A stretch of DNA of 64,000 nucleotides from Protopterus annectens (lineage: Eukaryota; Chordata; Ceratodontiformes; Protopteridae): the NCBI RefSeq assembly GCF_019279795.1, contig NC_056732.1:179850629-179914628 (forward strand). Direction: 5' to 3'. Positions 11,870 through 22,412 of the stretch are shown here, one piece after another. A model generated the notes under the pieces. It was not told the origin of the DNA. It saw only the letters and a list, made by a program, of their open reading frames with translations, and ran no database searches. Position numbers and translations under genes: made by a program. The stretch's first letter is position 1. Each line of letters begins with the position of its first letter.

Positions 11870-12660
11870 CTGCATTTTCTTGCTGCCTTTAGCTAATTAC
11901 GCCTAAAACGCTGATTTTCTAGTTTCTGTGATTTAAAAAGCTCGTTTCAGCTACATATTGTATTTATTTTACTGCCTGCACTTTAACAGTCATTTTTGTG
12001 TTTAATTATTGTAGGCTACACATTCGTGTGATAGCCATTTCTATGCATATAAAGTGTTTTTTTTTTTTATTGTATCTGCTTTTTCTGAACCCCCCCCCCC
12101 AAAAAACAAAAAAATATATATATTTGTTTTCCCGCCTTTCTAAGCTAGTAAGGTCCAGTTTTCAGGTTAGTGCTGAATTCAGGGCTGTTACAAGTTTCTG
12201 CGTTTCCCCATACCTTTTACTTGGATAGAAGGAAGTTTCTCTGTTCACTGTGAGAGGGAGCTTTGAGCAGCCTATCTGTCCTTGGAGGAGTGGTTTCAAC
12301 CCAGAAATTAGTAGTTTATTGGCCATTTTGGGCCAATTTCTTCCTCTCATTTCCCCTGCTCTAAAATCCACATTTGTGCGGTTTTGCGAGCCGGGTATAG
12401 CCAGTTAGCTAGGGTATAACTATTCTGGGCTCCACAGTCTACTCTTCAATTTTTCCCTTGGAACAAGACAAACTTTCAACTTAAGCACTCAAACCATTCA
12501 GTTCTCATACCGGTACTTGCTGAAAACTCATAGCAAGCACTAATAAACCTTAGCACTAGACCCACCTATACTGTAGAGAAGGACAAGGCTCTCTATTCGA
12601 CCTTACCAGCCAATCAGTAAAACAGTTCACTGTACCTATTCCAGGCAGGTCCACAAGGAA
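11870..12660. other. Non-coding stretch, possibly CR1 5' UTR
   Basis: No protein motif was found. There are T, C and A runs at 12058-12112. The part closest to 12660 may be the 5' UTR of the CR1 that follows, but nothing proves it. Confidence 0.35.
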
Positions 12661-12667
12661 GTTTCAG

Positions 12668-13545
12668 GTGTACTCTCTGGTCCAACTAATGAATCTGGGC
12701 ATTTTGAGGCAATGTTACTATTGCCTCATGTACACAGACAACCCTGTCCTCCTTCCACCAAACACTAATACATGCGAGAGATGCAATTATACAGCCAAAC
12801 TGGAGGCTAAGCTCTCTCGACCCAAGACTGGACCACGCAGTCAAGAGGAGAAGGGAATTACTTGCATCACACCGCCAGTCTCACATAGACCTATGAAACC
12901 AGCACAGGCAAAAAACACACAAAATACACGAAAACATACTCTAGAGGCTCTAAATAAAAATCTGCAAAAGCAACAGAGACCTCCAAAGCAGACATCCAAG
13001 CAACCTCCACCCCCCCCCCAACACAAACCATGAAACACATACTTCACAAAACCAGTGTGCCACACAATCACAGCCCTTAAGGCAAAATAACATACCCAAC
13101 ACACTAGTAATAGGTGACTAGTCAGGCACACTGACGTCCCACTCATTAGGCTGAACAAGGAGAAGGTTACTGTTAGCTGCCTGTCGGGTGCCAGGATTCG
13201 CCACAACACAAGCACTCAGGTCACTTCAGAACAAGTACAAATATGACTCTGTCATTGTCCATGTTGGTGTGAATGACCTGAGCCGTACCTCCCTGGACTA
13301 CATGAAGAAAGACATGGAGGAGCTCTCTGATCACGTAGCCCAGGCCAGTATGACCCTGAGCAGCATCCTGCCCTCACCAATAAGGATACCACAGTATAGA
13401 GAAAAAATTACCAATTTCAACAACTGGCTAAGCTTCTGGTGTCATTCAAAGGGGATCCAGTATCAGTCAGCCTGGGATGACATGCTCGACAAGCCACGCT
13501 ACTTCGTTAGAGATGGCTTGCACCTGTCACCTTTAGGCTTTTGAA
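12668..13545 (+). pseudogene. CR1 ORF1 with zinc-finger start and SGNH esterase domain
   Basis: The N-terminal part has paired Cys residues (CYYC and CERC) typical of the CR1 ORF1 zinc finger, followed by a Lys/Pro/Gln-rich linker. A C run at about 13010-13020 marks a frame change. The later part shows the SGNH blocks: VIGD (block I, its Ser lost in a small deletion near 13110), HVGVND (block III, 13260-13275) and DGLHLSP (block V, around 13513-13533). The family's esterase-like domain accompanies the RNA-binding ORF1 protein. Stops near 13032 and 13080 and the damaged block I indicate an inactive copy. Confidence 0.75.
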
Positions 13546-13644
13546 TACTGGCCAAGGTTCTTGCCACCCCCATAGTGCCTTTTTTAGACAAGGCTCAAAA
13601 GACAAACCCACCACCATAAATAGCACAAGTAACACATAACGGAG

Positions 13645-13742
13645 GGTAATGCTACTCAATACCAGAAGTCTAAACCTCAAAATGCACGTACTCGAGGCAC
13701 TCCTCAATATGAAGAAAATAAATATATGTGCAGTAACAGAAA
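13645..13742 (+). pseudogene. CR1 ORF2 endonuclease, first fragment
   Basis: The frame reads LLNTRSLNL, then INICAVTE, the start of the AP endonuclease up to its catalytic Glu motif. It stops exactly where DIRS copy A begins. The next residues of the motif resume at 19295. Confidence 0.8.
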
Positions 13743-14234
13743 AGTACAGTTTTGTACCTACCATAAATGTAGATGTTAGAGTGCTAATACAGCTGCAGTC
13801 ATAACAGATGGGTTCTCCTGCCGTCAGGCGGGTCCTCGGTCGGCCGAATTCCAAAGTCTAGGTCCGGCGTCGGTTGCTGTCACTTCTTCCCTGACGTCAG
13901 TGCGACAGGGGTATAAAGGAACCATCTGACGCCATTTTCTTCAGTTTTTCTTGCCCCAGATGTCAGGTGCCCCCAGAAGGAAGGCAATACATAAATGTGT
14001 GTAATAATGCAGTGCAATATAATCAAAATATAGTAGTTGCAAGCAAATACATCATAAATGAATACCCCAATCAGGTTGTATGAGGATGTGTTAGCCTATA
14101 GGCCTGTCCCAAGAGGGGAACGAGGGAGGGAAACCTGGACTGCAGCTGTATTAGCACTCGAACATCTACATTTATGGTAGGTACAAAACTGTACTATGTT
14201 CATCGTGCATACAGCTGCAGTCATAACAGATGGG
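13743..14234. repeat. Copy A right terminus: outer end, ITR and ICR
   Basis: The outermost 46 bp (13743-13788) are followed by the ITR (13789-13955), the reverse complement of 19117-19281. The ICR at 14161-14234 is composite. Its first half is the reverse complement of 13743-13776, and its second half is the reverse complement of the left end (about 19258-19294). The DIRS replication model uses this bridge to circularise the cDNA. Confidence 0.9.
13892..13917 (+). promoter_or_regulatory. CRE and TATA box in copy A right ITR
   Basis: TGACGTCA (13892-13899), a consensus CREB/ATF site, lies 12 bp before TATAAA (13912-13917). The arrangement is kept in other copies. In this ITR it points into the element antisense to the genes. 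Confidence 0.5.
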
Positions 14235-14268
14235 TAGAATCCCAAAGCTAAGAAAGGGGTGGTAGGCA

Positions 14269-15290
14269 CTAGGTGGAACTAGGAGGAGCCAAAATTCCCT
14301 GCAAGACTGCAGTGGCAAAGCCTGCTCTAGTTTTTGAGTATAATGGTAGGTTGTAGTGCTTGGAAAAGGTATGCACAGAACTCCAAGTGGCTGCTTCCAA
14401 AATATCTTTGGTAGGAACTCCTCTGAGGAAAGCTGCAGAGGTGGCTGTGGCCCTGGTGGAATGAGATCTGATGCCTGTAGGTACAGTTTTGCCATGAAAA
14501 GAATAGCAAAAGCATATGCAGTTGTCTATCCATTTTGAGATTGTCTGTTTGGAAATTGGCTTTCCTTGAGCTCCTACAGCAAAGGACAGAAAGAGCTGTT
14601 CTGATTTTCTGAAAGGCTTTGTTCTGTCCAAATAACGCAGTTGTCTGTGGATGTCCAAGGAATGTAGTAATCTCTCCCCTTTGTTTTGAGGATTAGGATA
14701 AAAAGTAGGTAAATGTATGGCCTGATTTAAAGCTACCCTGGATACCACTTTAGGCATAAAGGACGGGTTGGTTCGTAAGGAAACTGTCCTGATGGAGGAT
14801 GATAAAAGGCTGCACAGCCATGAGAGCTTGTAGTTCTGAAACTCTACGAGCTGAGGTAATAGCCAGAAGGAAATCTGTTTTCCAGGACAAATATTGCAAA
14901 TCTGATGAGGCAGCTGGCTCAAAGGGAGGCAAGGTCAGTTTTTCCATAATGAAATTAAGATCCCAAGCAGGTATTGGTTGTTTCCTTGGGGGTCTTAGAT
15001 TCTTAGCCCCTTTGAGGAACTGTCTTAAGAGAGGGTGAGAGAATGAAGGTGGATCAGTGTTGTATTCTGCAGAAATGGCTGAGGCATGGATTTTGATGGA
15101 GGAGAATGAAAGTCCACTGCTTAGCAGCTCAGCTAAATACTGTAGTATTTGAGGTAAATTCAGTTTTCCAGGATCCTGGCCCCTTTTCTCATTCCAGACA
15201 AAACCGTTTCCATTTTGCGGAGTAAGCTTTTCTAGTTGACGGCCTTCTGGCCTCCAAAATGACATCCTGCACCTCCTTGGAGAGTAGGGT
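14269..15290 (-). pseudogene. DIRS copy A tyrosine recombinase, one main frameshift
   Basis: Residues shared with the tyrosine recombinase fold are visible: Arg I in SARRVSELQAL, the H-x-x-R box in HSTRAT, and the Trp and nucleophile Tyr in AATWSSVHTFSKHY. The N-terminal arm-like part (15290-14750) starts around ILEARRPSTRKAY and the C-terminal part (14922-14269) lies in another frame. The shift falls near 14785. The enzyme would join the circular DNA copy to the chromosome without making a target duplication. All catalytic residues survive, so only the frameshift clearly inactivates it. Confidence 0.85.
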
Positions 15291-15299
15291 CTGTTGTGA

Positions 15300-17270
15300 T
15301 GCTAAGGAATCTTCCATGCGGCTAGGTTGAGTGTTTTTAGCTGGCTGTGAAGAGTTTTGAAGCTGTGCTGAGTCAGAAGAAGAGGCATTAGAGGCAGGGT
15401 CCATGGTGGGGAATGCGTCAGGCTCCTCAGGAGTGGGTACCAGTGTTGCCTTGGCCAGTCCGGAGCAATGAGAATCATCTTTGGTCTGTCTGCTCTGGTT
15501 TTCAATAGAACTTTGGGCAGCAGAGGAAGAGGTGGGAAGGCATAAACTGTCATTGATGTCCAACTGAAAGAGAGCGTCCACTCTCCCGGCCTTTGGATGG
15601 AAAATCCTTGAGCAGAATTTTGTCAATTGGTGATTTTTGTGGGAGGCAAAGAGATCTATGTCTGGCCTTCCCCATTCCTGGATTATTTCTGTAAAAAATT
15701 TTGGATGCAATTTCCATTCGTGTGGACCTGTCATATTCCTGCTTAGGTCGTCTGCCAGCGTGTTTTCCTTGCCTGGCAAGTACTGTGCTTGTAGTTCGAT
15801 TTGTAAGTCCATGGCCATGTTCCAAAGTGACATGGCCAGTCTGCATAGGGGGTATGAATGTGTTCCTCCCTGTTTATGTACCACATAACTGTGGTGTTGT
15901 CCGTTCTTATCAGTAGTTGACCTGGTTGTAGAAGGTCCTTGAAAGCTATAATAGCATGTATTACTGCTAGCATTTCCTTTTGATTGATGTGAAGGTACTT
16001 TTCATTTTGGGACCATTTGCCCTAAATGCACCGATCTGTCATGTGCGCCCCCCAGGCGTAGTCAGAGGCGTCTGTTGTGATGACTTGATTTGCTTGAGCC
16101 TTGCTGAATGGAAGACCTGTGTTTGATTGGCATGCTTGAGCCCACCACAGAAATTCCTTTTGCAGACATGGAATTAGTGGTATTATTGTTTCCAAACTGT
16201 GGCTGTGTTGAGACCATATGTTTTTCAGGTACCATTGTAGTTTCCTCATATGCAGCTTTGCACATGGGATTAGTAAGATGCAAGATGCCATGAATCCCAG
16301 AGCCTGCAGGATTTTCCTTGCAGTCAGCCTGGTGCAATTTGCTAGTGCTCTGAAGTATTGAATTAGTTGCCCCTGCTTCTCTGGCGTGAGGTAGGCCATC
16401 TGGGTGTTTGTGTCCAAGTTGGCATCCAGGAAAATTATCTTCCGAGAGGGTATTAGCCTTGATTTCTTTTTGTTGACTGTGTATCCCAGAGAGTTCAACA
16501 ATATTATTACATAAGCCAGATGTTTCAGAAGAATGTGCTTGCTGTCCGCTTGGATCAGGCAGTCGTCCAAATAGGGGTATATTTGTATCCCTTGAAGTCT
16601 GCAGTAGGCAATTACTGATGCCAGGCATTTCGTGAATACTCTGGGCGCAGTAGATAAGCCAAAGGGCAATGCAGAGAATTGATAATGGGTTGAACCTGCA
16701 AGAAATCTGAGGTACCTTCTGCAATTTTGTCTGATTGGGACATGCAGGTATGCCCTCCTTGAGGTCCAATGTTACCAGCCAAGACTCCTTGCCCAGCATG
16801 GGAAGAAGTTGCTGTAGAGTGAGCATCTTGAATTTTGGTACGAGTAGAAATGTGTTTAGGATGGATAGGTCCAAAATAGGTCTTCAATCTTTTCCCTTCC
16901 TTGGTACCAGAAATAGCCTGGAATAAAAACCTTGACCTTGTTCGTGCGTAGGTACCTCTTGAATAGCTTTCATGTTTATGAGATCTGTAATTTGCCTTTG
17001 TGCCTCTGCCCTTTGATTGTGTGGCAGGTTTGGCATGCCTCTCATTTTTGGAAGGGTGTGAAAATGAAATCTGTAGCCTCTGTTTATAAAGTCCAGGATC
17101 CATTTGTCTTTTGTGACAATATGCCAATTTTTTGAAAATAATGCCAGCTTTCCTCCTAAAGGGGGCTGCCATTTCAGACTTGCTTGGCATGCAAAGGGGA
17201 AAGTCATTGGGTTTGCTTTCTGAAAGATTGCGAGTTATCCTCACCACCTCTTTGTGTAGGAGCTTGCCAT
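15300..17270 (-). pseudogene. DIRS copy A reverse transcriptase / RNase H / Dam-like domain
   Basis: The RT shows the DIRS fingers motif (SRLFLVPRK), the palm segment WLVTLDLKE, PFGLSTAPRVFTKCL and the catalytic YLDD at 16562-16573. RNase H follows with TTDASDYAWGAHM, INQKEMLAV and RTDNTTVMW, and ends in ADDLSRN. Next comes a region with GRPDIDLFASHKN and an AP-W-PRQHWYP motif that corresponds to the Dam-like methyltransferase domain described in DIRS elements. The reading frame changes several times (near 16660, 16030, 15850 and 15550), so this copy is inactive. It overlaps the start of the recombinase and the end of Gag. Confidence 0.85.
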
Positions 17271-17279
17271 TGTCTGCCT

Positions 17280-18985
17280 CTAAACGATCCTTGGGGTTGT
17301 CCTCTGCCCCAAGGGGGGCCTGTATCTGCCTCTTTGGGGTCTGTCCGTGGCAGGAAAGGACCAATTTTTGGAAGGCCAATTTCTACTGAAACGTGGGGGT
17401 TGTACCTGTAGAAGGTCTTTCACAGTTTGCATTGATTTAGCCTTTTCCTCCATTTTCCTTAATACCTCCTCAGCATTAGCACCAAATAGTACATCCTTTT
17501 GAAGAGGGGCGTCTAGTAATTTAGCTTTGACATGATCAGGCAAGGCTTGTTCCTTGAGCCAGGCATGTCTACATATGACTGATCCTGTAACAGCAGCTCT
17601 ACATGAGGCCTCTAGAGCATCAAAACCACATTGTAAGGTATGCTTACCCACTTGTTCTGCACTATGCATCAAATCCTGCAACTCCTTCAAGTCTTGTTGT
17701 TCAGGTTGACATTTTACTTTTCAATTGTGATAACAAAAACTGTTGGTATTTTAGCATATGGAACTGACAGTTTAAGGCCCTCATGGTTAAGGTAGCCGAG
17801 GTATATACCTTTTTTCCCCACCTTTCTAAGGATCTGGAATCTCTCTCGGAAGGTAATGGATTTTTAGCAGTGGAGGCCTTAACTCCCTTGGGGCAACTGT
17901 GAGATGGTTTCTGGGTCAGCAGCATGGCTTTTGTATAGAATTTGGTGGGAGTCAGGAACCCTGTAGTACCTGTCAGGCTTATCTGGAGCTGGAGGCAGAG
18001 AGTCCGGGTTAAGGCAGGCCTCCAAGTAAACATCATCTAGGATGTCCAAGACAGGAGGTATAGCCAGAGGCCTGTGCTGAGGTAGCAAGAGAAATTCCCT
18101 AAGCCTTTTCTTAGAATCTGAATAATCTTGGCCTTCCCAGTGGAAGTGTTCCCTTAAGGTATGCAAAGTTTCCCCAAATGAGTAATCCTCTGGGGGGGGA
18201 TACAGAAGGGATGGACTCCTCCGCATCATAGTCTTCAAAAGGGGAGTAAGAATGTCCCTGATCATCAGAGTGCTCTGAAATAATGGAGCCCTGATCAGAG
18301 GGGGAATCTTCCTCCACTCTGGCCCTTTTGTCCGGTGGGGGTTGAGAACCCCTGATAAGAGTAAATAAATCCTCAGCCATTTAAGCATCTGTTTTTTAGG
18401 CATGGGGCCTGGAGATGGGCCCTGTGTAGGTCGTCTCTTAGAGTGCATGGTTGCTTTAGACTTAGTGAAAGCCTTGATGGAGAAAGAAGAGGAAGGTCTG
18501 AAGACACCTTGAGTGGAGGTGGACCTGTCCACATTTTGAGGTTCAATGCCAAGAGTGGCTTCGGTATCTGTAGTCGGTGTGTGGGCAGAGGAAACTGCGA
18601 CCTCAGGCACACGAGACACCGCCAAAGAAGTGTTGTCAGTAGTCACGGGCTGTGTAGGCGCCTCGCTGAGAACCGGACCACATGTAGTCGGCTTTGGCGT
18701 GGTGTCAGTAGAGGCTGCGGACCTCGTGTGTCGGTCCTTATCTTTGCGTTTTTTAGACAAAACTGGAGTCGGAGTATCCGACGACATAATATAGTTAAAC
18801 GCTTTTCCAAAATAATGCTGGGCAAACTCCGCCCGACGCTTAATGGTGCGTTTGTTGAATGTAGCACAAAAGCGACAGACTGAGACATCGTGGTCTGGGC
18901 CTAAACAAGGTATACAGAGTGAATGGAAATCCTTATGCGGTATTTGCTTCCCACAAGAAATACATTTATTAACTTTGTCTGACAT
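17280..18985 (-). pseudogene. DIRS copy A Gag, frameshifted
   Basis: The start codon at 18985 begins MSDKVNKCISCGKQIPHKDF, with a zinc-binding cluster (C-x2-C, H, C-x2-C, H, C-x2-C) in the first 45 residues. A Ser/Thr-rich linker and an acidic segment follow. The capsid-like part contains HFHWEGQDYSDSKKRL, PDRYYRVPDSH, then KHTLQCGFDALEASCRA and DHVKAKLLDAPLQKDVLFG. It ends in a basic tail with RFSRNWPSKNW. Frame changes occur near 18180-18200, 17890 and 17700. The role is packaging of element RNA, inferred from position and composition. Confidence 0.8.
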
Positions 18986-19116
18986 CGGTCTGAGGCAAGA
19001 AAAGTTTCCCCAACGGGGTACTTGGCTTTCAAGAAGACTTTGGTTTCAAAATTTTCGTAATTTCAGGAGCTGGCTGACCGGCACTTGCGAACTGCTTCTG
19101 CTTCAGGCACCGCGCG

Positions 19117-19294
19117 GCAAGAAAGACAGAAGAAAATGGCGTCGGCTGGTTCCTTTATACCCCTGTCGCACTGACGTCAGGGAAGAAGCGACGACAACCG
19201 ATGCCGGACCTAGACTGGAATTCGGCCGACCGAGGACCTGCCCGACAGCAGGAGAACCCATCTGTTATGACTGCAGCTGTATGCACGATGAACA
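19117..19294. repeat. Copy A left ITR and outer end
   Basis: The stretch 19117-19281 is the inverted copy of 13789-13955. The last bases (acgatgaaca) are unique to this end and reappear, inverted, in the ICR at about 14200-14212. Confidence 0.9.
19154..19179 (-). promoter_or_regulatory. Putative CRE plus TATA promoter for copy A Gag
   Basis: On the minus strand TGACGTCA (19179-19172) is followed 12 bp later by TATAAA (19159-19154). It lies about 170 bp upstream of the Gag start codon and points towards it. The same module recurs in the ITRs of other copies. The promoter role is inferred from the motifs. Confidence 0.55.
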
Positions 19295-19578
19295 TCCTGG
19301 TTTAAGGCTCCAGAGAGCACACTAACACTAACAGGCTACAACTCATATCATACATTTCGGCCACAAAACCTGGACCGAAATACAAAAGGCGGGGGAGTAT
19401 CCATATTCATCAAGGATACCCACACCTCCAGGTTAGTGGCACAGCACGATGCTTCAGAGATCTTCCACATACAACTAACAATGGGCAAAACTGCTATTCA
19501 AATTATAGCTTACTACAGATCACCCACCATGTCCCAGGAGCCCCACTCTGCATTCCTGGAAACATAAAGGTCTTACCA
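19295..19578 (+). pseudogene. CR1 ORF2 endonuclease, second fragment
   Basis: It resumes the AP endonuclease with TWF- or SWF-type sequence, then NTKGGGVSIFIKD, QIIAYYRSP and a C-terminal helix. It stops where DIRS copy B begins and continues at 25686. One in-frame stop is present near 19566. Confidence 0.8.
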
Positions 19579-19822
19579 AAAGTACAGTTGTGTACACTTA
19601 CCATAAATGTAGATGCTAGTGTATTCACTGTTGCAGTCATTACATTTGGATAATCCTGCTTGCAGGTTGGCCTCAGTCGGCCTGAATTCCAAAGTCCTGG
19701 GTCCTGTGTCGGCTGCTGTCGCCCCTTCCCTGATGTCAGGGGTATAAAAGAAGCAGCCAATGCCATTTTCTTTAGTTTTTCTTGCCCCAGATGTCAAGGT
19801 GCCCCCTAAAAGGGTAGCCAAA

Positions 19823-19880
<58 letters not shown>

Positions 19881-20101
19881 ATGCACCAATATGAACTTTA
19901 CCTTCATCTACAAGCAAATACATCACATAGGTTGTATAAATCAGAGAAGGAAAGATAGGCTCCATCAGAAGAAAAAGGGGGATGGCGGGTGGGTAACCTG
20001 GACAACAACAGTGAATACACTCCAACATCTACATTTATGGTAAGTGTACACAACTGTACTAAGTTCTTAGTGTTTCACTGTTGCAGTCATTACATTTGGG
20101 T
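19579..20101. repeat. Copy B right terminus: ITR, TA repeat and ICR
   Basis: The outer end starts aaagtacagttgtg. The ITR contains tgatgtca, a decayed CRE, and tataaa. The ICR (20023-20101) repeats the outer end in inverted form, followed by the inverted left end. Confidence 0.85.
19828..19873. repeat. (TA)23 microsatellite
   Basis: Forty-six bases of uninterrupted TA dinucleotides lie in copy B between its right ITR and ICR. The other copies lack it at this place. Confidence 0.95.
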
Positions 20102-20133
20102 AGAGTCCCAAAGCTATGGTTGGGAGGCTGGAG

Positions 20134-21130
20134 CTAAACAGCATTAGGAGCAGCTATGAGGACCTGCAAAACTGCAGTGGCAAAGCCTGCCTTGGATTTA
20201 GAGTAAAGTGGCAGATAGTGCTTTGTAAAGGTGTGCACTGAACTCCAAGTAGCAGCCTCTAAAATGTCCTTAGTTGGTACTCCCCTGACAAAGGCTGCTG
20301 AAGTGGCTGCAGCTCTGGTTGAATGTGGCTTAATGCCCCTAGGCACTGGCTTGCCATGGTGTAAATAGCAGAAATGAATGCAGTGGCCTATCCACTTTGA
20401 AATGGTCTGCTTTGAGATGGCCTTTCCTTGTGATCCTGCAGCATATGTCACTAGTAATTGCTCTGTTTCTAAACTTTGTTTCTGTCAAGTAGAATCTAAG
20501 CTGTCTGTGTACGTCCAGAGAATGCAGAATTCTCTCCCCCTTGCTCTGTGGATTTGGATAAAAAGTTGACAGATGAATAGTTTAAGAGCCACACTGGACA
20601 TCACCTTAGGCATAAATGTTGGGTTTGTCCTCAGAGGCGCTCTGGATAAAAAAAATAAAAGGTTCCACAGCCATGACTGCCTGTAGCTCTGAAACTCGTC
20701 TTGCAGAAGTTATTGCTAGGAGTAGAGCTGTTTTCCAAGATAAAAACTTTATATCAGCAGTAGCAGCTGGCTCAAAAGGAGGCAGGGTGAGTTTTTCCAA
20801 GACATAGTTGAGGTCCCATGCAGGCATTGGTGATCTCCTTTGAGGCCTTAATTTTTTGGCTTCTCTGAGGTACTGCTTTAATAGGGGATGAGAAAAGATT
20901 GGTGGCTCTGTATTGTAATGAGCCGAAATGGCAGAGGGAAGAATTTTAATAGATGAAAAAGATAGGCCTTTGTCCAGCATCTCAGTTAAGTATTGCAAAA
21001 TCTAAGGAATATTTGGCACAGCTGTATCAGTTCCTTGTGACTGGTTCCAAGCGCAGAATCTCTTCCATTTTCTAGCATAAGATTTTCTAGTACTAGGCCT
21101 TCTGGCTTCCAAAATGACATCATCACAGCT
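20134..21130 (-). pseudogene. DIRS copy B tyrosine recombinase, broken
   Basis: The N-terminal half (20998-20606) includes LSFSSIKI and SARRVSELQAV, with Arg I intact. The C-terminal half (20451-20134) includes HSTRAAATSAAF and AATWSSVHTFTKHY, so His, second Arg, Trp and Tyr are present. The segment between them has frameshifts and a small deletion around 20480-20640. A stop near 21003 cuts the start. It has lost the reading frame but not the catalytic residues. Confidence 0.8.
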
Positions 21131-21271
21131 TTACTGAGAGGTGTGTTTTGTATGACTACATTATCCGCCATACTGCCAGGCTTAAAGTCCTGAGTTGGCT
21201 GTGCAGGATCAGATTGTTTTGCTGGGACAGTAGATGAGGTATTTGAGGTAAGGTCCAAGCTGGGCATTGAG

Positions 21272-21321
21272 ACAAGTTCCTTAGTATTGGATACCAACAA
21301 GTTCCTTAGTATTGGATACCA
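21272..21321. repeat. 25-bp tandem duplication in copy B
   Basis: Two adjacent copies of the unit acaagttccttagtattgg plus tacca (21272-21296 and 21297-21321). The length is not a multiple of three and shifts the frame. Confidence 0.9.
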
Positions 21322-21858
21322 GTACTGGCGGGGTCAGTCTGGGGCAATCAATATCATCTTTGGCTTCTCCTGTCTGACCTTTAGGAGTACCTTGGGGAGG
21401 AGAGGCAGTGGGGGAAAGGCATATACTGATAGGGCGTCCACTTTCCATGCTTGTCTGTGATAAGTCCTTGTGCAGAATCTTTTTAGTTGGTAGTTGTGAG
21501 GGAAGGCAAATCGATCTATGTCCGGGCATCCCCATTTCCTTGCTATCATGCTGAAGACTTGTGGATCCAGCTGCCACTCGTGGGGATCCATGAGGTTTCT
21601 GCATAGTTCATCTGTCAGAGTATTTTTCCTTCCTGGCAGGAATTGTGTCTGCAGATGTACTTGGTAAGTCAATGTCAGTGTCCCACAATGTCATGGCGAG
21701 TCTGCAAAGGGGGTAAGAATGTGTGCCCCCCTGCTTGTTTATATACCACATGACTGTGGTGTTGTCTGTCTTTATCAGTAGTTGTCCCCGATGAAGTAGG
21801 TCCTTGAAGGCTGTCAGGGCATTTTGAACAGCTAGCATCTCTTTTTGATTGATATGTA

Positions 21859-22412
21859 AACCATAACCATCCATAAACCATCTCATCCCCCAGGTAAACA
21901 CTTATTATCCTTCAACCTTGCCCGCCTCTGGAACTCACTCCCACCATCTATTCGTACCACCTCTAACCGGTACACATTCAAAAACTCTCTCCATACATAC
22001 CTGAGGTCCCAATGGGATTGCTCTTGCTCCCTCCCCTCATAAATATATTATATCTCATCATCTTATACACTTTGATACATATCTCTAGCTAACAACCTTA
22101 TCTTTCATCAGCATATCTACTATGTAAGGTTATTTGATGTCTGCTTGAATAACTCCTATAGATGTATATCACATTACTCTCTCTATTTTTCTTACCTCTC
22201 ATTTATCACACTATTGATTTAAATGCTTTTGAATTGTGAGCTTAAATGTTTTACTCTGTACAATCTTTTGTAATTTTTGTAATTTTGGTATGTACCTGAT
22301 TTTGTCTGTATTGGAGCTTTTCTCCCCAGGACTCCATTGAAAACGGGTTCTTTTGGCCCAATGGACTATCCTGGTAAACCAACTGCAAATAAATAAATAA
22401 AATAAATAAATA
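21859..22412 (+). mobile_element. 5'-truncated L2 LINE inside copy B
   Basis: The fragment carries the ORF2 C-terminus (LARLWNSLPPSIR then SLHTYLR), a 3' UTR and an aaataaata-type tail. It splits the RNase H sequence between gatatgta and gatgcatttgg, which are contiguous in copy C. Its tail pattern resembles, but is not identical to, the L2 at 8053. Confidence 0.85.

Larger units (their letters stand above)
13743..19294 (-). mobile_element. DIRS-type retrotransposon, copy A (complete)
   Basis: All DIRS parts are present: right terminus with ITR (13789-13955), internal complementary region (14161-14234), tyrosine recombinase, RT/RNase H, Gag, and left ITR (19117-19281). The element lies inside the CR1 endonuclease and rejoining the flanks restores the CR1 frame with no target-site duplication, as expected for recombinase-mediated integration. 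Coding regions contain frameshifts. It belongs to the same family as copies B, C, D and E. Confidence 0.9.

Noticed and set aside
13743..14234. Long terminal repeats of an LTR retrotransposon
   Set aside because: The end repeats are inverted, there is no integrase or protease, and a tyrosine recombinase is present, so the element is DIRS-type.
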